The translations under genes and the position numbers were made by a program. DNA of 64,000 bases from JBGPLJ01 sp035644395. GTDB taxonomy: Bacteria; Pseudomonadota; Gammaproteobacteria; Steroidobacterales; Steroidobacteraceae. Below the pieces are notes generated by a model that saw only the letters and a list, made by a program, of their open reading frames with translations, was not told where the DNA came from and did not search any database. Positions 42,270-48,852 of the stretch are shown in pieces. Positions within the stretch are counted from its first letter, which is position 1; every line of letters starts with the position of its first letter. The stretch is from assembly GCA_035644395.1 (NCBI GenBank), contig DASQOR010000074.1, positions 1 to 64,000 of the forward strand, written 5' to 3'.

Positions 42270-42878
42270 ATGCAGGCATTTACTGAATTGCTGCGGCCGG
42301 CCGAGGCCGCCTTCAATCGCGGCATCGAGTCGTCGTCGACCGCACGCGCGGCGTTCGCGCGGCTCGCCGGCCGCAAGCTCGTCGTCGAGCTGCTCGACAC
42401 CCGGCTCGCGATCACGGTGACGGCCGCGGAGAACCGGCTGCTGCTGCACGGCGAAGGCTCGGATGACTGCGACGCCCGCATCCAGGGCACGGTGTTCTCG
42501 CTCCTCAGCACGATGCTCGGGCACGAGGGCGAGCAGAAAGTCGGCCGCGTCATCGTCGAGGGCGACGCCGAAGTGGCGCAGCAGTTCCGCGAGCTCCTGA
42601 AGCTCGCGGCGCCGGATCTCGAAGAGGAACTTGCCCGGCGCCTCGGCGACGTACCGGCCCACCAGATCGGCCGCACGGCGCGTACGGCCTTCGACTGGGG
42701 CCGCAAGGCGATCGCAACTTTCGGCCAGAACGTGGCCGAGTACCTGCAGGAAGAGAACCGCACGGTCGTGCCCAAAGTCGAGCTGGAAGAGTTCGCCGGC
42801 GAGGTCGACAGCTTGCGCGAAGCGGTCGACCGGCTCGAAGCGCGGCTGCGGAGCTGGGGAGATCGGGGACAGACTTAA
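42270..42878 (+). CDS. ubiJ: ubiquinone biosynthesis accessory factor UbiJ
   Basis: A 202-residue SCP2-domain protein with a C-terminal coiled coil (VELEEFAGEVDSLREAVDRL). UbiJ carries the lipid intermediates for the hydroxylases and partners with UbiK. I start at the ATG at 42270, preceded by AAAGG; the frame is open upstream only through ubiE in another phase. Its last residues GDRGQT and the stop codon are encoded by the next palindrome, so the natural C-terminus has been replaced by repeat DNA. Confidence 0.9.
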   Translation: MQAFTELLRPAEAAFNRGIESSSTARAAFARLAGRKLVVELLDTRLAITVTAAENRLLLHGEGSDDCDARIQGTVFSLLSTMLGHEGEQKVGRVIVEGDAEVAQQFRELLKLAAPDLEEELARRLGDVPAHQIGRTARTAFDWGRKAIATFGQNVAEYLQEENRTVVPKVELEEFAGEVDSLREAVDRLEARLRSWGDRGQT

Positions 42879-42899
42879 GTCTGTCCCCCGTCTGTCCCC
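42865..42899. repeat. REP-like palindrome supplying the ubiJ stop codon
   Basis: A perfect 24-base palindrome at 42865-42888 with arms GGGGACAGACT and AGTCTGTCCCC around TA, plus an extra half copy (CGTCTGTCCCC) at 42889-42899. The central TTAA gives ubiJ its TAA stop. It fills the space before ubiB, whose GTG starts nine bases later. Confidence 0.93.
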
Positions 42900-42907
42900 A
42901 CGCAACA

Positions 42908-44548
42908 GTGAAACTGCGCGTCATCGGCCGACTGATCGAGATTCAGCGTGTGTTAACGCGCTATGGGCTCGACGACTTCATCCGGGCCACTCATCTATAT
43001 AGGCCGCTCCGGTTCGTCTCCTATCTCTCGCCCTGGACCTGGTTCCGGCGCCGGCGCGGTTCGCGCGGCGAACGCCTGCGGCTCGCACTGCAGGATCTCG
43101 GGCCCATCTTCGTGAAGTTCGGCCAGACCGTTTCGACGCGCCGCGACCTCCTGCCCGACGACATCGCCGACGAGCTCGCGAAGCTCCAGGACCAGGTACC
43201 GCCCTTTCCGAGCGCGATCGCCAAGGCAGGGATCGAAGCGGCCTATGGCCGGCCGATCACGGAAGTCTTCGCGAGTTTCGACGACGAGCCGATCGCCGCC
43301 GCCTCGATCGCCCAGGTCCACGGCGCCAAGCTCCGCGACGGGAAGGAGGTCGTCGTCAAGGTCCTGCGGCCGGGCATGCGCGCGCACATCGATCGCGATA
43401 TCGAGGTGCTCTATGCCTTCGCCGGCCTCGCCGCCCGCTTCTGGAGCGAAGGCTCGCGCCTGCGGCCGGTCGAGGTCGTGCGGGAGTACCAGAAGACCAT
43501 CCTCGATGAGCTCGACTTGATGCGCGAGGCCGGCAACGCCTCGCAGCTGAGGCGCAATTTCGCGGGTTCGACCCTCCTCTACGTGCCCGAAGTCCATTGG
43601 GAATATTGCCGCTCCGGGGTCATGGTCATGGAGCGCATCCGTGGCCTCGCGGTCAGCAACGTCGCCGAGATGCGGCGCCGCGGGACGGATATCAGGAAGC
43701 TCGCGGAAAACGGTGTCGAGATCTTCTTCACGCAGGTCTTCCGCCACAACTTCTTCCATGCCGACATGCACCCCGGCAACATCTTCGTGCTGACGGACGA
43801 CCCCGCGAACCCGCGCTACGCCGCGGTCGACTTCGGCATCGTCGGCACCCTCGATCCCCGCGACCAGCGTTACCTCGCCGAGAACTTCCTCGCCTTCCTC
43901 GACCGGGACTACCGCCGGGTGGCGAAGCTGCACCTCGAATCCGGCTGGGTGCCGCCGGGATCGCGTATCGATGAGCTCGAGTCCGCCGTCCGCACGGTCT
44001 GCGAGCCCATCTTCAACAAGCCCCTCAAGGACATTTCCTTCGCGCAGGTGCTGCTGAGCCTCTTCGAGACCGCCCAGCGCTTCCAGATGCAGATCCAGCC
44101 GCAGCTCCTGCTGCTCCACAAGACGCTCCTCAACATCGAAGGGCTCGGCCGGCAGCTCTATCCGGAGCTCGACATCTGGAAGACCGCCCATCCGATCCTC
44201 AAGGAGTGGATGGGCGAGCAAGTCAGCGGCAAAGCCTTCTTCGAGCGGCTGCGCTCGCAGCTCCCCGAGATCGCAGCGACCGCCCGGAACCTTCCGCAGG
44301 TCATCCATGGCGTCATCCAGCAGGCGGTCGACGGCAAGTTCCGGGTGCAGGTGGAGACGAAGGGCGTGGAAGAGTTGCGTGCGACCGTGCGCGAGTCGCA
44401 GGAGAAGCGCGATCACACTTTCGTCGCGGGCATCCTGCTGCTCGGTGGCCTCATCTGGTTCGCCGTCGATCGCTCGCCGCTCTGGCCGGGCGCGCTGCTC
44501 ACTATCGTCGGCGCGCTGTGGATCGCATTCGCGTGGCGTCGCCGATGA
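42908..44548 (+). CDS. ubiB: UbiB kinase-like protein of ubiquinone biosynthesis
   Basis: A 546-residue atypical kinase/ATPase (ABC1/ADCK3/Coq8 family) needed for ubiquinone synthesis. The KxGQ motif is VKFGQTVSTRRDLLP (residues 69-83), with the expected P-loop Ala variant in IAAASIAQVHGAKL, and the HADMHPGNIFV catalytic loop and DFGIVG Mg-binding motif are present. Two C-terminal membrane helices (VAGILLLGGLIWFAV and ALLTIVGALWIAF) complete it. The start is a GTG giving the typical opening MKLRVIGRLIEIQRVL. Confidence 0.96.
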   Translation: MKLRVIGRLIEIQRVLTRYGLDDFIRATHLYRPLRFVSYLSPWTWFRRRRGSRGERLRLALQDLGPIFVKFGQTVSTRRDLLPDDIADELAKLQDQVPPFPSAIAKAGIEAAYGRPITEVFASFDDEPIAAASIAQVHGAKLRDGKEVVVKVLRPGMRAHIDRDIEVLYAFAGLAARFWSEGSRLRPVEVVREYQKTILDELDLMREAGNASQLRRNFAGSTLLYVPEVHWEYCRSGVMVMERIRGLAVSNVAEMRRRGTDIRKLAENGVEIFFTQVFRHNFFHADMHPGNIFVLTDDPANPRYAAVDFGIVGTLDPRDQRYLAENFLAFLDRDYRRVAKLHLESGWVPPGSRIDELESAVRTVCEPIFNKPLKDISFAQVLLSLFETAQRFQMQIQPQLLLLHKTLLNIEGLGRQLYPELDIWKTAHPILKEWMGEQVSGKAFFERLRSQLPEIAATARNLPQVIHGVIQQAVDGKFRVQVETKGVEELRATVRESQEKRDHTFVAGILLLGGLIWFAVDRSPLWPGALLTIVGALWIAFAWRRR

Positions 44549-44552
44549 GCGA

Positions 44553-44570
44553 CGCTCGCTGACGCGAGCG
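44553..44570 (+). terminator. hairpin after ubiB (weak)
   Basis: A 7-bp stem CGCTCGC/GCGAGCG with the loop TGAC lies six bases after the ubiB stop. No T run follows on the plus strand, so it could be only a simple RNA hairpin that stabilises the 3' end. Low confidence as a terminator. Confidence 0.3.
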
Positions 44571-44707
44571 CGCGGCGAAAAAAATTCATTCGGAACTATT
44601 GCATCGTGAGTCCGCGTGCCGTGTAATGCGCGCGCCTCGCGAGGTGTGGTACCGCTCGCGAGGTCCAGCGATGGATCTCCGGGCCTCTTGGGGGTGTTCG
44701 CACCGAA

Positions 44708-45073
44708 ATGAGAAACCTCAGGTCTGCAAAACCCAGACTCTCGAAGCTTTCCCGTTTACTGCAGCGAAATTTTCCGGACTTTTACGCCGAAGCCAGGTTC
44801 CAGGTGGGCGACGACGACCACTTTCTCTACGCCCGCTTCGGACAGTACCTCGCCCGCTCCATTGAAACCGACCGGGCGCCCAGGCAGAAGATCAACCAGG
44901 GTTTCAACGTCCTGAACAAGATGGCCGAGGCCGCGAACGACGATCCGTACGTGCGCACCATGTTCGTCTCAGGACCCCTGGAAGCCATCGTCGATGCGCC
45001 GCGCGCGCTGGCCTACGCGAGAAAACGGCTCTCGCCGGCCGCCCAGGCCTACCTCGATGGGCTGATGGAATGA
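44708..45073 (+). CDS. hypothetical protein
   Basis: A 121-residue soluble protein that I cannot assign. It has a basic start (MRNLRSAKPRLSKLSRLLQR), an aromatic stretch DDDHFLYARFGQYLARSIE, and a helical end (AYARKRLSPAAQAYLDGLM). No signal peptide or membrane helix. It lies alone between ubiB and a repeat cluster. The coherent composition and third-position GC use look coding. Confidence 0.55.
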   Translation: MRNLRSAKPRLSKLSRLLQRNFPDFYAEARFQVGDDDHFLYARFGQYLARSIETDRAPRQKINQGFNVLNKMAEAANDDPYVRTMFVSGPLEAIVDAPRALAYARKRLSPAAQAYLDGLME

Positions 45074-45121
45074 AGTCGAGGTCGAAGCCAGTCGAGTGGA
45101 AACAAGAAGAATAGGGAGCCT

Positions 45122-45206
45122 CCTCACCCTACCCGCTCCCCGCAAATGCCGGGGAGCGGGAACCGATATTGTTCCCTCGCCATGTGTGCGGCGGGGGTTA
45201 GGGTGA
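45122..45206. repeat. compound inverted repeat with inner GC hairpin
   Basis: An inner 11-bp perfect stem (CCCGCTCCCCG at 45132-45142, matching 45150-45160) with a 7-base loop sits inside an outer, slightly imperfect pair CCTCACCCTACCC (45122-45134) and GGGTTAGGGTGAGG (45193-45206). It is next to a REP-like palindrome. Strings like CCTCACCCTAACCC are frequent intergenic repeats in proteobacteria. It is not obviously related to the GGGGAC hairpins. Confidence 0.75.
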
Positions 45207-45221
45207 GGGGGATCTCTGAGA

Positions 45222-45256
45222 GGGGACAGACTGAAGTCTGTCCCCTGGCTAATAGG
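45222..45256. repeat. REP-like palindrome, GACTGAAGTC type
   Basis: The 24-base palindrome at 45222-45245 is identical to the two copies after ubiE, and the following TGGCTAATA is also the same, giving a shared unit of about 35 bases. It abuts the 3' remnant of cbpM and seems to have removed the original stop codon. Confidence 0.93.
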
Positions 45257-45484
45257 CGACGCACTTGAGCTTCCAGACCCTGAATCCGCCGTATCAGCGT
45301 CAGCGCAATGGCGGCGCCGTGGGCGTCGAGCTCCAGCTCTTCCTTCAGGCGTGCGGCTGTGCGGGCAGCGAATCAACGAGGTCCTGCACGTCGCTCTCCG
45401 TGAGGCGCGCGAGGTCTGCAAGCTCGGCGAGCGAAAGCGGTCTCTCGTCCTCGACGCTGAGGACCTCCGTGATTTCAATGCGCA
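45257..45484 (-). pseudogene. cbpM: CbpM chaperone-modulator remnant with internal out-of-frame deletion
   Basis: Next to cbpA, where cbpM is expected, an ATG at 45484 opens a MerR-like helix (MRIEITEVLSVED, then LSLAELADLARLTESDVQDL). After about 40 codons this frame runs into a stop, but the next frame continues with RTAARLKEELELDAHGAAIA and LTLIRRIQGLEAQVRRL, the normal C-terminal half of CbpM. Some 25-30 middle residues are missing and the two halves are out of phase, so no CbpM can be made. The second half runs into a REP-like palindrome. The upstream cbpA overlaps its start. Confidence 0.75.
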
Positions 45485-46431
45485 TGGCTCTTCTCCCGGT
45501 CGAAGTGGCCGCGTGGATTGAAGGCCGAGACGCCGGCCAGCTCCTTGAAGAGCGACCGTTCCCGTTCGCTCAGCACCGTGGGCACCGCTATCTGCGCCAC
45601 CGCAAACAGGTCGCCCGCGCCGTCGTGCGGTTTCGGCAGGCCGCGCCCGGCCAGGCGCAGCTTCTGGCCGGCGCGCGTGCCCGGCGGCACCTTGAGCGCA
45701 ACCGCACCGGCCAGCGTCGGCACTTCCACCGTCGCGCCGAGTGCCGCTTCCCACGGCGTCAGCGGCAGCTCGAGGTACAGGTCGTGACCTTCGGCCCTGA
45801 ATAGCGGGTGCGGACGGAGCGCGATGTTCAGGTAGAGATCGCCGTCGCGACCGCCGTTGATGCCCTTGCCGCCCTTGCCGGGCACGCGCAGGCGCTGGCC
45901 GTCGGTCGCACCCTTGGGGATGCGCACCTTGGTGGGGTGCGGCACGCGCCGCAGGAGCCCCTGCTCGTCGCGCTCGGGCAACTCGAGATTGAGCTCGAGC
46001 ATCGCGCCCTTGAACGCGTCTTCGAGCGAGATGGGAGCGTTCACCTCGTAGTCCTGTCCCGGAATGCGCGCGCCGCGGCGCCGTGACCCGCCCTGCCGGT
46101 TCGCTGCGAAGGTTTCGAAAATGTCCGAGAGGTCCAGGTCCTCGAACGAGAAGGAGGCGCCGCCGCCACCAAACTGGCTGCCCCAGTCCGGCGGCGGGCG
46201 GAACTCTTCGCCCGGCCGATGGCTTCCGAGCTGGTCGTAGGCCTTGCGCTTGTCGGCGTCCTTGAGCGTCTTGTAGGCCTCGGACACTTCCTTGAATCGC
46301 TCTTCGGCGCCCGCTTCCTTCGAGACGTCCGGGTGATACTTGCGGGCGAGCTTGCGATAGGCGGCCTTGATGTCCGCCTCGCTCGCGGTCCGCTCAACGC
46401 CGAGCGCGCTGTAGTAGTCCTTGTATTTCAT
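45475..46431 (-). CDS. cbpA: curved-DNA-binding protein CbpA (DnaJ-class co-chaperone)
   Basis: A 318-residue co-chaperone. The J-domain is at 1-70 with HPD at 33-35 (ARKYHPDVSKEA), then a Gly/Phe-rich linker with SFEDLDLSDIFETF, and two C-terminal substrate-binding domains (KVRIPKGATDGQRLRVPGKG). No zinc finger, as in CbpA rather than DnaJ. CbpA helps DnaK in stationary phase and binds curved DNA; CbpM inhibits it. Here cbpM is broken, so CbpA would be unrestrained. Confidence 0.92.
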   Translation of the reverse strand: MKYKDYYSALGVERTASEADIKAAYRKLARKYHPDVSKEAGAEERFKEVSEAYKTLKDADKRKAYDQLGSHRPGEEFRPPPDWGSQFGGGGASFSFEDLDLSDIFETFAANRQGGSRRRGARIPGQDYEVNAPISLEDAFKGAMLELNLELPERDEQGLLRRVPHPTKVRIPKGATDGQRLRVPGKGGKGINGGRDGDLYLNIALRPHPLFRAEGHDLYLELPLTPWEAALGATVEVPTLAGAVALKVPPGTRAGQKLRLAGRGLPKPHDGAGDLFAVAQIAVPTVLSERERSLFKELAGVSAFNPRGHFDREKSHAH

Positions 46432-46464
46432 GCGGGACTCGCCTTGAGGGTGCCAAAGCCCCGT

Positions 46465-47172
46465 TTATAGGGGCGCCTTGAGCTCAATCCAGGTGGCGAG
46501 CGCCCGCGCACAGAGTTCCCCATTGCCGTCGAAGAGGGCGGTGCCCACCCGGTGCTTGCGCCCCTCGGCGCCGACCTTCCAGCCGATGACGACACAGGAT
46601 TCGCCCGTGTGCACGAGGCGATCGACGTGCGCGGTGAATTCGCCGAGGAGCGCCGAGCGGTTGTCGTCGAACGCCGCGAAGTAGCCGGGGCAGTCGAGTG
46701 CCGCCCACATGAATTCCGGCAGCACCTTGCCCGACGGCGAAATGGACTCGTCCGGCATCCAGGGTGCCGCGACGAGACCGCGCTCCGCGATGGCCGTCGC
46801 GAAGATCCGCAGGCCGTCGCCGCGGGCCCGCTGGGGCCCGCAAACGAAACATCCGGGGATCAGGTGGTACTGAAAGCCCGGGTAATTGCGGGCTGCGCGC
46901 AGCGCTTCGACATAGTTCGGGGCCGCGGGGACGTCGAGGCTGAGGCGATCCGGCACGCCGGAGGCGACGATCTCGCTCTGCAGCTTGAGTTGAACGCCGC
47001 CCGCCGCGTCGCGCTCGACGAGGAGCGGCGTATTCAGCGGCGGCGGCTGGTGCAGCCGGATGCGCAGGGTGTCGCGGGAGAAATGCGCCAGCATGCCGGC
47101 GACATAGCCGCCGTTGCCGGAATTCGGCGGCCCGCAGAAGCGCGGCGCGATCGTGAGGAACTGCTGGCTCAT
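46465..47172 (-). CDS. hotdog-thioesterase-like hypothetical protein
   Basis: A 235-residue soluble protein. The opening FCGPPNSGNGGYVAGMLA and the C-terminal AHVDRLVHTGESCVVIGWKV resemble double-hotdog thioesterases, and a pair of cysteines in IPGCFVCGPQRARGDGLR is conserved in this group as far as I recall. Substrate unknown. Its ATG overlaps the stop of the DUF2007 gene (ATGA), so it belongs to the same transcript. Confidence 0.68.
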   Translation of the reverse strand: MSQQFLTIAPRFCGPPNSGNGGYVAGMLAHFSRDTLRIRLHQPPPLNTPLLVERDAAGGVQLKLQSEIVASGVPDRLSLDVPAAPNYVEALRAARNYPGFQYHLIPGCFVCGPQRARGDGLRIFATAIAERGLVAAPWMPDESISPSGKVLPEFMWAALDCPGYFAAFDDNRSALLGEFTAHVDRLVHTGESCVVIGWKVGAEGRKHRVGTALFDGNGELCARALATWIELKAPL

Positions 47173-47477
47173 GGGTTCGCTTCCGCGCACCGCCAGCAAG
47201 CGTCGAACTGCCCGTCGATCTGTTCACCGCAGCGCTCGCAGCGCCAGGCCGCGGCCGATCCTTCGGCGCCGGCCCTGACTGCCTCGAGCACCCGCTTGGC
47301 GTGCAGTTCCTGCTCGTCAGCCACCCAGACCTGCGGCCAGGTCTCGACGAACGGCAGCTCGCCGACACCGCCGCCGAGTGTCGTATTGCGCAGCTGCGCC
47401 TCGATGCCATGACTTGCGAGCACGTTCGCCCAGTGCGCGGCATCGATCAGGTTCGCGGCGCTGTAGACGCGTTTCAT
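47169..47477 (-). CDS. DUF2007 protein with C-terminal zinc ribbon
   Basis: A 102-residue protein: an N-terminal DUF2007 domain (MKRVYSAANLIDAAHWANVL, then EAQLRNTTLGGGVGELPF), which resembles the signal-transducing PII-like ferredoxin fold, and a C-terminal CxxC-x10-CxxC zinc ribbon (CERCGEQIDGQFDACWRC). It overlaps by four bases both the upstream small membrane-protein gene and the downstream thioesterase-like gene. Its role is unknown; the zinc ribbon suggests protein or nucleic-acid binding. Confidence 0.85.
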   Translation of the reverse strand: MKRVYSAANLIDAAHWANVLASHGIEAQLRNTTLGGGVGELPFVETWPQVWVADEQELHAKRVLEAVRAGAEGSAAAWRCERCGEQIDGQFDACWRCAEANP

Positions 47478-47686
47478 CGCTTGAGCAGCACCACGAGCAG
47501 GGCGCCCGGCACGACGGCGCCGAAGAAAGCCGCGAGCAGCGCGTTGAAGATCAGGTACCCGCGCTCGGAACCGCGTGCGTTGCGGAACTCCGCGTTCGCT
47601 TCGCGGCGGGTCGCAGGCAGCAACAAGTAACTCCAGAAGAGCAGGAAGTAGCGGAATATGTCGACGAAGCCGGAGTTGTTGGCCAT
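47474..47686 (-). CDS. small membrane protein
   Basis: A 70-residue protein with two hydrophobic helices (GFVDIFRYFLLFWSYLLLP and LIFNALLAAFFGAVVPGALL) joined by a charged loop. The open frame extends farther upstream, but the ATG at 47686 gives a clean start. It overlaps DUF2007 by ATGA. No family recognised. Confidence 0.6.
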   Translation of the reverse strand: MANNSGFVDIFRYFLLFWSYLLLPATRREANAEFRNARGSERGYLIFNALLAAFFGAVVPGALLVVLLKR

Positions 47687-47774
47687 CGGTGGGCAAGGGT
47701 GATTGACAGCGATTCCCGATGCAAGAAGTATGCGGGGCAGCGCGCCGGGTTCGATGGCCGGAGGGAGCAGGCGA

Positions 47775-48188
47775 ATGACGATCGAGGGCGGATGCTTGTG
47801 TCGCGCGGTGCGGTACCGGATGACGGCTGATCCGATCGTGACGCGGGTCTGCTGGTGCCGGGTCTGCCAGTACCTCGGCGCGGGCAACGCCACGATCAAC
47901 GTCTGCTTCCCGAGCCAGGGGCTCAGCGTCGAGGGCGAGACCCGCGACTACCGCAGCCTCGCGGACAGCGGCAATGTCATGCATCGGTGCTTTTGTCCGA
48001 CCTGCGGCACGCAGCTTTTCAGCACGGCGGAGGCGCGGCCGCATCTGGTTTTCATCCGGGCGGGAACTCTCGATCGCCCGGACGTGGTCAAACCCGCGGT
48101 CACGATCTGGACGTCGCAGGCGCCGCCCTGGGCCTGCATGAACGAAGAACTGCCCAAATTCGAACGACAGCCGCCGCCGGCCGCATGA
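47775..48188 (+). CDS. GFA-family (glutathione-dependent formaldehyde-activating-like) protein
   Basis: A 137-residue zinc protein with the Gfa/CENP-V fold. Zinc-binding cysteines are in GGCLCRAVRYR, VCWCRVCQYLG and CFCPTCGTQLFS. Gfa joins formaldehyde and glutathione, but most family members have other or unknown roles. GGAGGGAGCAGGCGA before the ATG at 47775 supports the start; a longer frame upstream is not credible. The beta-barrel gene follows by 13 bases. Confidence 0.87.
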   Translation: MTIEGGCLCRAVRYRMTADPIVTRVCWCRVCQYLGAGNATINVCFPSQGLSVEGETRDYRSLADSGNVMHRCFCPTCGTQLFSTAEARPHLVFIRAGTLDRPDVVKPAVTIWTSQAPPWACMNEELPKFERQPPPAA

Positions 48189-48201
48189 AGGAGCCAAGGC
48201 A

Positions 48202-48852
48202 ATGAAACGACTCTCACGGACCCCTGCGCGCTTCGCGGCACTCGCCGCACTGCTGACCGTATCGATCGGCGCGCAGGCCTACGAGACGAATTTCGAAATC
48301 GTGCCGATCGTCGGCTATCGCTTCGGCGGCCAGCTGCACGATTCGTCCGTCGACGAGAGCCGCGACATCGATCCGAACCTGAGCTATGGCCTCGCGCTCA
48401 ATTTCGCCAAGACCTGGGAAACGCAGTGGGAACTCACGTATTCGCGGCAGAGCACGACCATCGAGTCGCTCGCGGGGGCGGCTGCGCCCGGAGCCGTGGA
48501 CATCGTCGTCGAGTACCTGCAATTCGGCGGCACGTATTTCTATTCGGAAGAGGACCACGAGGGCGCGGTCCCCTACGTCGTCGGTGGGCTCGGTCTCACG
48601 CACTTCAAGCCCTCGGGCCCCGGCCTCGACGATCGGTACGAACCCTCGATCAACCTCGGTATCGGCCTGCGTGTGCCGCTAGCGAAGAAGGTCGCGCTGC
48701 GCCTGGAGGGCCGCGGCTACCTGACGCTGATGGACACGACCGGCTCGATCTTCTGCCGCTCGGATGCAAGCGGCGCTGCCTGCACCATTCACGCCCGCGC
48801 CAGCGGCCTCTGGCAGATCGAAGCGCTGTTCGGAATTGCGTTCGCGCTCTAG
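48202..48852 (+). CDS. outer-membrane beta-barrel protein
   Basis: A 216-residue exported protein with a signal peptide (FAALAALLTVSIGAQA) and alternating amphipathic strands ending in an aromatic/hydrophobic C-terminus (IEALFGIAFAL), typical of OmpW/OprF-like eight-stranded barrels. Aromatic girdle strands include QWELTYSRQSTTIES and YFYSEEDHEGAVPYVVG. A likely small outer-membrane protein of unknown cargo. SD AAGGAGCCAAGGCA precedes the ATG. It converges on the PQQ dehydrogenase gene with a four-base overlap. Confidence 0.8.
   Translation: MKRLSRTPARFAALAALLTVSIGAQAYETNFEIVPIVGYRFGGQLHDSSVDESRDIDPNLSYGLALNFAKTWETQWELTYSRQSTTIESLAGAAAPGAVDIVVEYLQFGGTYFYSEEDHEGAVPYVVGGLGLTHFKPSGPGLDDRYEPSINLGIGLRVPLAKKVALRLEGRGYLTLMDTTGSIFCRSDASGAACTIHARASGLWQIEALFGIAFAL

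Noticed and set aside
45122..45256. CRISPR array or tRNA among the repeats after ubiB
   Set aside because: The repeats are palindromes of two types with no regular spacers, and no cloverleaf could be drawn.
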